NCBI RefSeq assembly: GCF_002931235.1
Contig: NZ_PSTT01000067.1
Location: 1 to 64,000, forward strand
Length of the DNA stretch: 64,000 nucleotides
DNA from: Subtercola sp. Z020
GTDB taxonomy: Bacteria; Actinomycetota; Actinomycetes; Actinomycetales; Microbacteriaceae
Reading direction: 5' to 3'
A program made the translations under genes and the position numbers. This document shows positions 20,164 to 27,959 of this stretch, piece after piece (the first letter of the stretch is position 1; every line of letters begins with the position of its first letter). A model generated the notes under the pieces. That model was given only the letters and a program-made list of their open reading frames with translations, made no database searches and was not told the origin of the DNA.

Positions 20164-20190
20164 TATGATTTGACACATGCGTTTGACACA
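20164..20190 (+). promoter_or_regulatory. Left end: TTTGACACA repeats and possible integrase promoter
   Basis: TTTGACACA occurs twice, at 20169-20177 and 20182-20190, with a 13-base period. TGACAC also recurs at the right end. These may be integrase-binding or att sites. A good -10 hexamer TATGAT (20164-20169) lies 44 bases before the integrase GTG, although no -35 box fits at the usual distance. The two readings are not exclusive. Confidence 0.4.
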
Positions 20191-20212
20191 GCAACCACGA
20201 GGAGCGTAGCCC

Positions 20213-21970
20213 GTGGCCAGGGGTTTCCCCGTCTCAGGCACACCGGCCAAGATCTACGAGCCGACCGAGAGCTACAAGAGTTGGCGAATCGTCTACCCGG
20301 ATCGGGTCACCGGCAAGCGGAGAACCACAAGCGGGGGTAGCACCAGAGATGGAGCTGAGACCAGGGCGCGAGTGCTGTGCGGTGAGTATGTGCCGGGGCA
20401 TGGCTCGAAGGACGAGCAACCCACGGTCAGCGAGGCAGTGGCCAACTGGCTGGCGGCGAATCGTTCGGAGTGGTCGAGCCGAACCTACGACCAATACTTC
20501 TACTTCGGGAAGAAGCTCACCGATCGCTTCGGGGATCGGCTCGTGACGCATATCTCTCCCGCCGACATCGGAAAGATCGATCTGTCCGCCCAGTCCAGGG
20601 GCCAGCAGCAGAAAGCTCGATCGCTGGTCCGGGGTATCTTCGGCCACGCTCTGCCGATCACTGCCGAGCGAGCCGACGCCCTAGCAAAGGGCATCGTTCT
20701 CTCAGGTACGGCAGGAGGCAAGCGCAATCCGCGAGTGGACACCAACGACATACCGCGCTCGCCTCTCGTCGCGGCATTCATCATCACGGCCTATCACACG
20801 CTCCAGGTCGGTCCTCTCGATGATCCGGCGGCTACGAGCATCGACAGGCTCACCGGGGTCAAGACCCGGGAGAAGTCGGACCGGAACGAACAGGGGCAGC
20901 GGATCGGATCAGCGACTCTCGCAACTGAGCAGCAAGGAGAGCCCGCTCCAGATGACCTCTGCTTCCTCGACGGTCTTTCTCCCGAAGAGACCGGCAAGCA
21001 CAGGCGAGGCATACCGAAGCACTACGGCAACCCGGAAGCTCGACGGTTGGCAGAAGCAGATGAGCTGGCAGGTCGATACCGACAGGTCGGGCTAGCAACC
21101 GCACTGGGCGCTGGCGGCGGATTGCGAATCGGCGAGGTTCTTGGTCTTCGAGTTCGCCACTTTCTCAGCAGCGAGCAGATCCTTCACATCGACCAGAATG
21201 ACTGGGACCGAACCCGGTCGAACTACCGGGGCGTCGTCCAGGTCAGCGAGCAAGCAAGCCAGGCGAGCCGGGGAGCAATCTGGGTGACCGGCACCAAGGG
21301 CGCGTCTAAGAGCCGGACGGTTCATCTCCCCGCGTTCCTCCCGAACTGGAACAGCCAAGCGAACGGATCGACCCGGGAGCAGATAGCCGGGATCGTTCCT
21401 CGCTTTGCCGATGCCGACCTATCCCTCTGGCAAGCCACCGATGAGGAATCTATCGAGCTGTGGCACCACGGCTTTACACCCCTGGCTTATCTACTCTGGG
21501 ACCGGCTCTGGGACGATCTGTGGCACCATCCGGCGATCAGCAGTCTCTCCCGACGCAAGCGGGTATCTGAGTTCCGGGAGCTTCTGATCTTTCCCACTCG
21601 CAACCGGGTCCGGCCCGGTCGAGAGATGCAGCCAGTACAGACAGATCCGGCCTGGAACGACAGCATACGAATCGTGCCGGGAACGGGCAGCTACCAGGCG
21701 CAGAGCAACTACGCCAGGATCACGAACCCCGTCTATGACCATGTGGAAGAGCAGTTCGGTTCCTCGCCCCGGCATCGAACCAACGCCAAGGGCCGGAGAG
21801 GCTGGACGCACCACGGGCTTCGCCACTGGGCGGTGAGCACGAGATTGAAGGCCGGCGTGCCCCAACCTCTCATCGCCAAGGAGATGGGCCACAAGAATGC
21901 ATCATTCACCATGGAGCGCTACGGCCATGTGCTGGACGAGGGCATCGGCCCCAAGGGCTTCGAGTACTGA
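20213..21970 (+). CDS. Tyrosine recombinase/integrase of the element
   Basis: 585 aa, long for the family. It starts at GTG 20213 with GAGGAG eight bases upstream. Order: N-terminal arm-binding-like region, SAM-like core-binding domain (SEAVANWLAANRSEWSSRTYDQY), then the catalytic domain. Catalytic residues visible: Arg near 305 in GGGLRIGEVLGL, Lys in TGTKGASKSRTVHLP, HxxR as HHGLRHWAV near 530, His in KEMGHKNA, and the nucleophile Tyr near 570 in MERYGHV. A long insertion of about 100 residues lies between the core-binding and catalytic parts (around residues 190-290). Placed at the very left edge of the element, it should catalyse integration and, with a directionality factor not identified here, excision. 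Confidence 0.93.
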   Translation: MARGFPVSGTPAKIYEPTESYKSWRIVYPDRVTGKRRTTSGGSTRDGAETRARVLCGEYVPGHGSKDEQPTVSEAVANWLAANRSEWSSRTYDQYFYFGKKLTDRFGDRLVTHISPADIGKIDLSAQSRGQQQKARSLVRGIFGHALPITAERADALAKGIVLSGTAGGKRNPRVDTNDIPRSPLVAAFIITAYHTLQVGPLDDPAATSIDRLTGVKTREKSDRNEQGQRIGSATLATEQQGEPAPDDLCFLDGLSPEETGKHRRGIPKHYGNPEARRLAEADELAGRYRQVGLATALGAGGGLRIGEVLGLRVRHFLSSEQILHIDQNDWDRTRSNYRGVVQVSEQASQASRGAIWVTGTKGASKSRTVHLPAFLPNWNSQANGSTREQIAGIVPRFADADLSLWQATDEESIELWHHGFTPLAYLLWDRLWDDLWHHPAISSLSRRKRVSEFRELLIFPTRNRVRPGREMQPVQTDPAWNDSIRIVPGTGSYQAQSNYARITNPVYDHVEEQFGSSPRHRTNAKGRRGWTHHGLRHWAVSTRLKAGVPQPLIAKEMGHKNASFTMERYGHVLDEGIGPKGFEY

Positions 21971-22042
21971 CCCCTCATCCGGGCGCGCCGAAACCCCTCC
22001 AGTTAGCCTCAAATTCGCTTCTTGATGAGGGATACTCGCAGC

Positions 22043-22840
22043 ATGCATCTGTTCCTCGTCGACGAGACCAACGCCGGTCACATGCCGAACAAGTTCTTCA
22101 TCCTGGGCGGCCTCGTGTTCGCAGAGGAACAAGTTTCAAAGGTTGACGCCGCTGTCAAGGGTCGGCGCCGGGAGTTCGGCTACAAGGACGGCGACAGCTT
22201 CAAGTTCAACACGCACACTCGTCCTGAGCAGGTCAGCATCGAGCAGTTCCGGGACGCGAAGCAGGCCTTGATCTCTGATCTCAAGGAGATCGGTGTGCGC
22301 ATGGTCGCCACCGTCTGCCTGCACGATGTGGCAGGCAAGGATCCCAACCGCATCATGGAGTTTGGCCTCAATAATGTCGCCGCCTCGTATCACCGTCTGC
22401 TCACCAAGGAGCAGGCCCAGGGCTTCATGCTCATGGACCGCGACAACGACCGCTACGACTACCTCGAACGCTTCCACGAGCACGGCTTCGACTACGGCGG
22501 AAGCCACAAATCCGTCCAAGACCGCGTGCTGCTCTTCGGGATGACCAACGACAACGCCTCTCACCTGGCATCGGCGACAGACATCGCTCTAGGTGCGTTC
22601 CGCTACTGCGTGAACGCCGCCGGAGGAGAGGGACGCGACACGGTCGCGAAGGCGATGTTCGGCGACCTGGCTCATCTGATGTGGGGGGTGGACAACCCGT
22701 CGGGCGTCAAGCAGGTGGCGGGCTACGGCTACATTCCTTCACCCGAACCTTCTAATATCCGAGTCGCCAAGTATCGGGAGCGTTACGAGAACCTCGCAGA
22801 GGCGCTGCGACAGTACGCGTTGACCGAACTGGATAAGTAG
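22043..22840 (+). CDS. DUF3800 domain protein
   Basis: 265 aa from ATG 22043; an in-frame ATG at 22025 is possible, but AGGG sits better for 22043. The N-terminal MHLFLVDETN matches the DUF3800 opening, where an acidic pair follows a beta strand as in RNase H-like folds. Later acidic positions fit this: FMLMDRDNDRYDYLERF near residue 140 and ASATDIALGAFRY near 185. DUF3800 genes are frequent on phages and mobile elements and may be nucleases; the exact role is unknown. It follows the integrase by 72 bases on the same strand and ends before a bidirectional hairpin. Confidence 0.8.
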   Translation: MHLFLVDETNAGHMPNKFFILGGLVFAEEQVSKVDAAVKGRRREFGYKDGDSFKFNTHTRPEQVSIEQFRDAKQALISDLKEIGVRMVATVCLHDVAGKDPNRIMEFGLNNVAASYHRLLTKEQAQGFMLMDRDNDRYDYLERFHEHGFDYGGSHKSVQDRVLLFGMTNDNASHLASATDIALGAFRYCVNAAGGEGRDTVAKAMFGDLAHLMWGVDNPSGVKQVAGYGYIPSPEPSNIRVAKYRERYENLAEALRQYALTELDK

Positions 22841-22956
22841 ACGAATTGCCGGGTCGAAGGCCGCCAACACGCCGTGATGCTCGGTCCAACGAGTATGTGC
22901 GACGGCGATACGAAGGCGCCCGAGGCGGGCAGCCACGGGCGCAGCGGGCATGAGAA

Positions 22957-22992
22957 AGGGCCGGGGCGAGAGACCAATCAAACCCCGGCCTT
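22957..22992. terminator. Bidirectional terminator between convergent genes
   Basis: GGCCGGGG (22959-22966) pairs with CCCCGGCC (22983-22990), extended by G-T and A-T pairs; 16-base loop. On the minus strand the stem is followed by CTTTCTC. It separates the DUF3800 gene (plus) from the recombinase cluster (minus). Confidence 0.75.
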
Positions 22993-23003
22993 GCTATTCA
23001 GTT

Positions 23004-23153
23004 CTAGACGAATAGGCTCACCATCCAATCGAAGAGGCGAAGCGCCGAGGCGATTCCGACGAGAGGCACCAGCAGTTTTCCGTACCAGGGCAGCCGCCTG
23101 TAGAGACCACCGGCCAGCCGCTTCGGATGCTTGGTGAGATTGGGCTTAGGCAT
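23004..23153 (-). CDS. Small basic membrane protein (49 aa)
   Basis: A short gene of 49 codons. It begins MPKPNLTKHPKRLAGG, has a run of Arg/Tyr residues, and then a hydrophobic helix (LLVPLVGIASALRLF) and WMVSLFV at the end, so it is likely a single-span membrane protein with a cytoplasmic basic N-terminus. The ATG overlaps the serine recombinase stop by eight bases and has GGGAG seven bases upstream inside that gene. The overlap and ribosome binding site argue that it is real. No family recognised. Confidence 0.6.
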   Translation of the reverse strand: MPKPNLTKHPKRLAGGLYRRLPWYGKLLVPLVGIASALRLFDWMVSLFV

Positions 23154-23826
23154 TGTTCTTCTCCCTTCTCTTGGCGCCCTGCACCCTCTTGTCTTTCTTG
23201 ATCTGTGCGGTGGCCTCGATCCACTTCTCAGCCGTCATGTAGTCGCCGCTCAGTGCTCGGTAGACCGTGTCCCGGGAAATGTCGAACTCTCGCGCGAGCT
23301 TTGCCTTGGGCACGCCCGTGTCAGCACGGTCCCGGAGCTTCTGCACATCAGCATTGGTGAGCACGGGCTTTCTACCTTTGAATCGACCCTCTTCCTTGGC
23401 GATGGCAATGCCCTCACGGGAGGCGGCTGACTTGATGCGTCGCTCGAACTGAGCGAAGATGCCGAGCAGGTAAAGCATCGCCTCTGAGAAGGGATCGATC
23501 TCCTCGCCGCCTGGAAAAGTCATCCCCTCGCTCAGCAGTTCAAGGGTGACGCCCCTGGTGCTGAGATCCTTGACGATCCGATCCAGGTCCGAGAGCGACC
23601 GCGTCAGGCGGTCGAGGCTCCAAACGACGAGCGTGTCGCCCGCACGCACATAGGCCAGGGCCTCTCGGAGCGCTGGCCGTCCCTCGACGCTCTTGCCGCT
23701 TCGCTGCTCCTCGAAGACTCGATCGGCTGTCTTCGTCATATCCTGCTGCCGGGCAGTGTCCTGATCCTCCGTGGATACCCGGATGTAGACAATCCGCTGC
23801 CCGGTCTTGGTTGCCGTGTCGGTCAT
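23146..23826 (-). CDS. Serine recombinase (resolvase/invertase family)
   Basis: 226 aa from ATG 23826 (GAAGGAG eight bases upstream; the frame is open 21 codons further). The N-terminal catalytic domain has VYIRVSTEDQ with nucleophile Ser18, the RLTRS segment near 95 (VVWSLDRLTRSLSDLDRIV) and FAQFERR of the long E helix. A C-terminal helix-turn-helix follows (AKLAREFDISRDTVYRAL near 175), then a basic tail of about 35 residues beyond the usual end. This size and layout fit resolvases and invertases rather than large serine integrases. It may resolve element dimers or invert DNA. It sits in a cluster of four overlapping genes. Confidence 0.9.
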   Translation of the reverse strand: MTDTATKTGQRIVYIRVSTEDQDTARQQDMTKTADRVFEEQRSGKSVEGRPALREALAYVRAGDTLVVWSLDRLTRSLSDLDRIVKDLSTRGVTLELLSEGMTFPGGEEIDPFSEAMLYLLGIFAQFERRIKSAASREGIAIAKEEGRFKGRKPVLTNADVQKLRDRADTGVPKAKLAREFDISRDTVYRALSGDYMTAEKWIEATAQIKKDKRVQGAKRREKNNA

Positions 23827-24098
23827 GGTCGTGCTCCTTCGATGCGACGGACGCGGCCAGCATTGGCGGCAGCGTGCCAGGTTGCCCACTCGCGGAACTC
23901 CGCAGGGGTCATGGTGATGGTGGGGACCAGCGAATAGGCCACTGGGCTCTTGCGCCAGCGGGTTCGGAGGTAGTGGACCCGGTACTGATCGGGCTCAGTA
24001 GTCAGCTCGAAGCTGACGAGGCGGGGAGGGACGCGGATGCCGGCGTTCCAGATGATGAGCTTCTGAGCAGCGATCACCGAGGCAGGTGCGCGGCTCAT
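23823..24098 (-). CDS. Small uncharacterised protein (91 aa), recombinase cluster
   Basis: 91 aa, MSRAPASVIAAQKLIIWNAG onward. It overlaps the recombinase start by four bases (ATGA) and the preceding gene's stop by four bases (ATGA), so it is translationally coupled in both directions. Trp/Arg-rich centre (VHYLRTRWRKSPVAY) followed by a helix (TPAEFREWATWHAA). It could be a small DNA-binding or accessory factor, but no known motif is seen. Confidence 0.65.
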   Translation of the reverse strand: MSRAPASVIAAQKLIIWNAGIRVPPRLVSFELTTEPDQYRVHYLRTRWRKSPVAYSLVPTITMTPAEFREWATWHAAANAGRVRRIEGARP

Positions 24099-24499
24099 CG
24101 GCTCTTTCTCCCCAGAAGGAATCCCTGGTAGTGCAGCCAGAGCATCCGTGAGGATCTAAGCGGCACCGTCGTCGTCTCCGGCCCCTGACCGAAGTCAAGG
24201 GTGTAGCTCACGGTGTACTGACTAAAGAACACGCCCTCGCGGATACCGAGCTCAAGGATGGACACGGGAAGAAGCAGATACGCGCCTCGGTCTCCGGAGG
24301 CGTGCTGGCTAGCAGTCTGCTGAGCCCGATGGAGCAGAATTGGCATGCCGTCGTAGCCGTAGCTTGGATCCTCAATCCTTTCAATGGCACCGTTGAGCAC
24401 ACCTAGCCGTTCCATGTGCTGTTCCTTCTTCGTTGGCTCTCTAACTGCGGAACGGGCTGCAATCGTGTCTGAGCGGTTCAAAGAACTGCGGCCGCTCAT
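24095..24499 (-). CDS. Uncharacterised protein (134 aa or shorter), recombinase cluster
   Basis: 134 aa if started at ATG 24499, which overlaps the upstream gene's stop as ATGA and has GGAG seven bases before it. A second in-frame ATG at 24415 also has a good AAGGA site, and would give 106 aa (MERLGVLNGAIERIED). The C-terminal part alternates hydrophobic and polar residues (GVFFSQYTVSYTLDFGQG, TTTVPLRSSRMLWLHYQGF), suggesting beta strands. No family recognised. Confidence 0.6.
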   Translation of the reverse strand: MSGRSSLNRSDTIAARSAVREPTKKEQHMERLGVLNGAIERIEDPSYGYDGMPILLHRAQQTASQHASGDRGAYLLLPVSILELGIREGVFFSQYTVSYTLDFGQGPETTTVPLRSSRMLWLHYQGFLLGRKSR

Positions 24500-24717
24500 C
24501 GGTTCTCTCCGAAAAAGGCATCGATGATCGGAAGGGAAGTATCGGTGTCCGCATCTTCATCGAAGCTCGCCCAGCCATCACGCATGATGAAGAGGTATCG
24601 AGCGAGGAAGTCGACCACATCGGGGTCCGTGATTCCGCGGTTGGCTATCTCTTCCTCCGCGATCGAGCGGGCAGAAACGCGAATCTCGTAGAGCTGTTGC
24701 TCGATGAAAGTGGTCAT
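24496..24717 (-). CDS. Small acidic protein (73 aa), first gene of the recombinase cluster
   Basis: 73 aa from ATG 24717, preceded by AGGAG at seven bases; an upstream in-frame ATG at 24744 lacks a good site. The sequence is helical and acidic (IEQQLYEIRVSARSIAEEEI, then FDEDADTDTSLP). It follows the conserved GATATG promoter-like motif by about 50 bases and opens a run of five genes with overlapping ends (24717 to 23004). Function unknown. Confidence 0.6.
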   Translation of the reverse strand: MTTFIEQQLYEIRVSARSIAEEEIANRGITDPDVVDFLARYLFIMRDGWASFDEDADTDTSLPIIDAFFGENR

Positions 24718-24771
24718 GATGTACTCCTGAGTCGTGGTCGTCATGCAGTTGCGTCGAACTACACGAAGTGC

Positions 24772-24783
24772 CATATCAAAGCG
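24772..24783 (-). promoter_or_regulatory. Conserved CGCTTTGATATG motif, copy 1
   Basis: On the minus strand CGCTTTGATATG lies 55 bases before the chosen start of the first gene of the recombinase cluster. Four more clear copies precede other minus-strand genes of the element. GATATG fits a -10-like role; there is no consensus -35 box. Confidence 0.6.
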
Positions 24784-25334
24784 GCACATTTCTTCCGGAG
24801 GAGGAGGAGGAGAGGCGTCGTCGCCGGAGACGATGGCCTAGTGCAACACACGCAAAAGGGCCACGATCCATTGCGGATCGTGGCCCTGTGGTGCCACACA
24901 TCGGCACCTGATCTGGCGTGCTGTCCACATCAACGAATGCGAGTTTCACTCGGGCCACATGGGTCGTTCCGTAGGATCTCGACCAAGGCGAGAGCCAGCC
25001 AAGGGAGCCCTTATGGTTGAGGCCGCTGGGGTAATACTTGAGGTGCGAAGGATTGACGAATAAAAAGCCAGCTGGCGGGAGGCTGCTAGGAGACGAAGCA
25101 GCGCTAAAAGGCGGACCCTAGTCGCTACGGAAGCTGAGGTGAGTCCGCGTGACCCTCGTGACTGGCTACGCCGACTCAAACCCCGCTCGGAGCTTTTGCT
25201 GCGCCTCGGACCAATTAGGCGGTCGAAACCGGTGTCGGGCTTGATGAAGACCTCCGGTCTGCCGATTCGCCCATGTCTGACCCCCGTTCTGCCGACTCAC
25301 GCTGCAGGTCTTGACCGGCAAGTAGGCTCGGAGG
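24784..25334. other. Non-coding stretch between the recombinase cluster and the restriction gene
   Basis: About 550 bases without a convincing gene. It contains a GAG-repeat tract (24797-24814), the terminator-like hairpin at 24858-24886, and AT-rich DNA around 25055-25065 next to a 10-bp palindrome (gccagctggc, 25066-25075) that could hold promoter or operator sites. Short open frames here have unlikely compositions. Promoters for the plus-strand endonuclease gene should lie at its right end. Confidence 0.4.
24858..24886 (-). terminator. GGCCACGATC-type hairpin, copy 1
   Basis: GGGCCACGATCC (24858-24869) pairs exactly with GGATCGTGGCCC (24875-24886), five-base loop. On the minus strand CTTTTGC follows. 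The same stem core occurs at 27536-27563 and, altered, at 26950 and 27979. No gene is recognised directly upstream of it, so here it may insulate the promoter at 24772 from read-through. Confidence 0.7.
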
Positions 25335-25922
25335 ATGACCTCGATCGGTGACGACCCGTACTCCAACAGCCCAGAAGAACTGTGGCCCGAGATCACACGG
25401 GAGCTCGTGGACGCATATCCCCTTTCCCTGTCGGAGCTTAAGGATGTCGTCCTGGACTCTTGGACTCGGATTCTCTCAACGCGCATCGGGAACGAACTTC
25501 AGATTGGCGAAGAGTACAAGCCAAGCCCCCAGATGATGGGCAACTTCCTTCACAACATGATCCCCATCGTGCTGGAACGGGCACATCCCGCCGAGTGGCG
25601 AAAAGATGATGGAAGATTTGAGAAGGACCTTGTCTATCTCCCCGACCGGCAATTCGACACCGAGATCAAGACCTCTTCACAGCGAGGCATTTTTGCGAAT
25701 AGGAGCTACGCGCAGCCGTCAGCCCCAGGAGCGAAAGAAAAATCAGGCTATTACCTAGCCATCAACTTCGAAAAATTCGTGGATGGGCAGGTGCCATGTA
25801 TCACGATGGTTCGCCTGGGCTGGCTATCCCATCGGGACTGGATTCCGCAAGCTTCGGCGACCGGTCAGGCGGCGTCTCTTGCACCCATCACCTACCGGAC
25901 TAAATTCGTCTCGGCGCTCTGA
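25335..25922 (+). CDS. Type II restriction endonuclease, ScaI-like family
   Basis: 195 aa. The core fits a PD-(D/E)xK nuclease: FEKDLVYLPDRQFDTEIKTSS with Asp98 or Asp104, then Glu110-Ile-Lys112. The following GIFANRSYAQ matches my recollection of the ScaI family, whose founder cuts AGTACT; this assignment is from memory, not a search. ATG 25335 is the only start before an upstream stop, and GGAGG abuts it without a spacer, so translation may be weak, which would suit a toxic nuclease. Its stop is one base from the end of the convergent methyltransferase gene. Confidence 0.75.
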   Translation: MTSIGDDPYSNSPEELWPEITRELVDAYPLSLSELKDVVLDSWTRILSTRIGNELQIGEEYKPSPQMMGNFLHNMIPIVLERAHPAEWRKDDGRFEKDLVYLPDRQFDTEIKTSSQRGIFANRSYAQPSAPGAKEKSGYYLAINFEKFVDGQVPCITMVRLGWLSHRDWIPQASATGQAASLAPITYRTKFVSAL

Positions 25923-25923
25923 C

Positions 25924-26775
25924 TCAGAGGGAGAGCTCCGACCCCCGCAACTCCTTGGCTAAGAGGTACCGCTCTACAGCAAGCTGGCAATAATCGGGTC
26001 GGATCTCGGTGCCCACTACTCGCCGGCCCAGCCGATTGGCTACGACGGCCGTGGTGCCTGACCCCATGAAGGGGTCGAACACGAGATCCCCTGGGTTACT
26101 GGACGCGAGCACGACACGCTCGATAACTTTCTCGGGGAATTGCGCTGGATGCGGAGTTCGCTCGACTGAGCTTCTGTTCCGCCCACTTGTGACTTTAGGA
26201 AAGTTCCAAACATCCGTGGGGTTCTTGCCCGCTATGTTCACCTTTCTCTTACCGTTTTTAAATTGGTTTGGGTACTTAACATCGGGATCGCGAACAGCGT
26301 CAAGGTTGAAGACATAGGCATCCGCATTCTTGACAAACCAGAGGAATTTCTCGTTGCGCGGCGAGTAGAACTTTCTGCCTGCGACACCCGCACCGTAGTT
26401 CCAAACGACCTCCTGAATGAAGTAGAAGTCGCTGAGGCCCCAGAGCAGATAAGCCAGCGGTAGCGCCTTGGCCTGCTCATGGAGAGGTGTGTAGCCAACA
26501 TTAAGCCAGAACGCCCCATGCTCGGATGTCGTGTTATGCACCAAGGACATCCATGCCTCACACCACTGGACATAGCTATCAAGTGTCTGCATCGACTCAT
26601 ACTCCTTGCCGATGTTGTATGGCGGCGAAGTGACAGTGAGGTCCCAGAGCGGCTTCTTTAGTTCCCGTAGAAAGGGAACGACATCTGTGTTGTAGAGGAC
26701 AAAATCTTCATCTGCGAAATACGGCCTGAGACCCGTCTCCCCCTGCATTTGCAGCGATGTGATTACTGATGACAA
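25924..26775 (-). CDS. Type II DNA methyltransferase, probably N4-cytosine, partner of the ScaI-like nuclease
   Basis: 283 aa from TTG 26775, with GGAG eight bases upstream. Motif order is the beta class: catalytic TSPPYNIG at residues 49-56 comes first and the SAM-binding FDPFMGSGTTAV near 236 comes last. A Ser/Thr-Ser-Pro-Pro-Tyr motif (rather than DPPY) favours N4-cytosine methylation, as reported for M.ScaI. HPAQFPEKV before motif I is typical of these enzymes. It should protect the host at the nuclease's site. The two genes converge tail to tail. Confidence 0.88.
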   Translation of the reverse strand: MSSVITSLQMQGETGLRPYFADEDFVLYNTDVVPFLRELKKPLWDLTVTSPPYNIGKEYESMQTLDSYVQWCEAWMSLVHNTTSEHGAFWLNVGYTPLHEQAKALPLAYLLWGLSDFYFIQEVVWNYGAGVAGRKFYSPRNEKFLWFVKNADAYVFNLDAVRDPDVKYPNQFKNGKRKVNIAGKNPTDVWNFPKVTSGRNRSSVERTPHPAQFPEKVIERVVLASSNPGDLVFDPFMGSGTTAVVANRLGRRVVGTEIRPDYCQLAVERYLLAKELRGSELSL

Positions 26776-26949
26776 GTTTCATTCTCCAACTGTGGGACGG
26801 ACTCACACACGATACACGCCACTCTCAGCTCTCGAGTCCCCTGGCTGGCTGGGAGAAGAGCTCGACCGTCGATTGACACTTCTGGGGCGGCGCGGAGTGA
26901 GAGCGGACGCGAATCATTCCCGTGGCGTTCAACTTCAACCGACGCGGCA

Positions 26950-26978
26950 GGCCACGACCCCAGAGAGGAGTCGTGACC
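26950..26978 (-). terminator. GGCCACGAC-type imperfect hairpin, copy 2
   Basis: ggccacgac (26950-26958) pairs with gtcgtgacc around 26970-26978 with a mismatch, loop purine-rich. It lies 18 bases beyond the stop of the small secreted protein gene on the minus strand. There is no T-run after it, so termination is uncertain, but the stem resembles the other GGCCACGA hairpins in the element. Confidence 0.5.
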
Positions 26979-26995
26979 CGAAGTTGTGTGGCGGC

Positions 26996-27484
26996 CTACT
27001 GGATCAGCGGAGCCGTGTCGCTCACGAGAGTGAGACCCGACCGGTTCAGCGAGAGTGATGCGACACCACCTCGCGGGAAAGAACCGAAGGCGTCGGCCCC
27101 GAAGAAGGTATAGAGGCGAGAGTCAACGACGACCGGCTCAGCGTTGGAGAGATTAAAGCTGGACGCCCCCGCATCATGACCTACGGTCCAGCCAGGATAG
27201 GCGCGGATGGAGTCGACCGATCCCGGAAGTTTGACCGTAACGACTAGCTCTCCAGGGGCGAAGCGTTGAGCAGTGCTGGACGAGAGAATATCCACATTCA
27301 CCGCATAGGCAGACCAAGCCTTGAGAATCGGATAGCCGAGCGCGGAGTCTTGGATGGAGACAGAGGCGGGCGGGGTAGCAGCCGAAGCAGACGAGCCCGC
27401 CGCAGACGGAGACAAGCTCACCGCCCCAGCAAGCAGCAGAGCGGACGCAGTGAGCAGGGCAGTGGTTCGACGAGTTGGTGTCAT
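26996..27484 (-). CDS. Small secreted protein of the element (162 aa)
   Basis: 162 aa from ATG 27484, with AAGGAGAT six bases upstream. It has a clear Sec signal peptide (MTPTRRTTALLTASALLLAG, cleavage likely near SSASAA) and then a mature part of about 120 residues rich in Ser, Val and Gly with no Cys. The mature domain looks beta-rich (GELVVTVKLPGSVDSIRAYP, VVVDSRLYTFFGADAFG). No family recognised. A surface or entry-exclusion role is only a guess from its place in a conjugative-type element. It forms its own unit with a GATATG motif upstream and a hairpin downstream. Confidence 0.7.
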   Translation of the reverse strand: MTPTRRTTALLTASALLLAGAVSLSPSAAGSSASAATPPASVSIQDSALGYPILKAWSAYAVNVDILSSSTAQRFAPGELVVTVKLPGSVDSIRAYPGWTVGHDAGASSFNLSNAEPVVVDSRLYTFFGADAFGSFPRGGVASLSLNRSGLTLVSDTAPLIQ

Positions 27485-27507
27485 GGTGATCTCCTTGTGG
27501 CGGATCA

Positions 27508-27521
27508 TCCATATCGAGCCA
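27508..27521 (-). promoter_or_regulatory. Conserved GATATG motif, copy 2
   Basis: On the minus strand GGCTCGATATGGAT, 25-30 bases before the small secreted protein gene and directly after a terminator hairpin. It matches the other copies at CGATATG but has lost the TTT. Confidence 0.5.
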
Positions 27522-27535
27522 GCAAAAAAGCGGAA

Positions 27536-27563
27536 GGGCCACGATCTCGAAGGATCGTGGCCC
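27536..27563 (-). terminator. GGCCACGATC-type hairpin, copy 3
   Basis: GGGCCACGATC (27536-27546) pairs exactly with GATCGTGGCCC (27553-27563), six-base loop. On the minus strand the stem is soon followed by TTCCGCTTTTTTG, with six T. It lies 26 bases after the stop of the winged-helix-like gene: a good intrinsic terminator. Confidence 0.85.
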
Positions 27564-27589
27564 GTGGCGTCGCACACCGGCAGCGCGCA

Positions 27590-27916
27590 TCACACAGCGG
27601 AGGGCAGACGGTACCGGGCTTGAGCGGTTCTTCCGATCTGTTCTACGAGCCCAGCCGCCACCAGCGCGACGATTGCCCGGCGCTCAGCGGACGACGGCTC
27701 AATCTCGGGATTGCTGTGAACCAACCTCGCAAGCTCTCGAAGAGTTCGAGTCTGGCTAGGGATCACATGAGCGAGAAGCTGACCGGCAGCACCGACACTG
27801 GTCAAACTGAAAACAGTCAGCGAGCTCTTGGCCACTAGAGCCTCGTAGTCTTCGGGCTTCACGGTGGCGGTCTCCCCGTTGGGCATGGGAATCAGGTAGT
27901 TCTCAATGGTGGTCAT
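27590..27916 (-). CDS. Small protein with possible winged-helix domain (108 aa)
   Basis: 108 aa from ATG 27916, with GAAGGAG seven bases upstream. The C-terminal 55 residues (TLRELARLV, then SSAERRAIVALVAAGLVEQIG, then RYRLP) have the helix-helix-wing pattern of small winged-helix DNA-binding proteins. The N-terminal part is short and beta-like (NYLIPMPNGETATVKPEDYEA). It could regulate the element, but this is an inference from fold pattern only. The gene is a separate unit with the conserved motif upstream and a strong terminator downstream. Confidence 0.65.
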   Translation of the reverse strand: MTTIENYLIPMPNGETATVKPEDYEALVAKSSLTVFSLTSVGAAGQLLAHVIPSQTRTLRELARLVHSNPEIEPSSAERRAIVALVAAGLVEQIGRTAQARYRLPSAV

Positions 27917-27959
27917 GGTGGGCTCCTTCGTCAGTGGGCCGAAAGTCGGCTCGGGGTTT

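Noticed and set aside
20060-20212. tRNA gene as integration target
   Set aside because: No cloverleaf-like sequence or 3' tRNA fragment was seen at either end of the element.
24946-25179. 77-codon minus-strand frame left of the endonuclease gene
   Set aside because: Ser/Arg/Leu-only composition and no ribosome binding site; judged non-coding.
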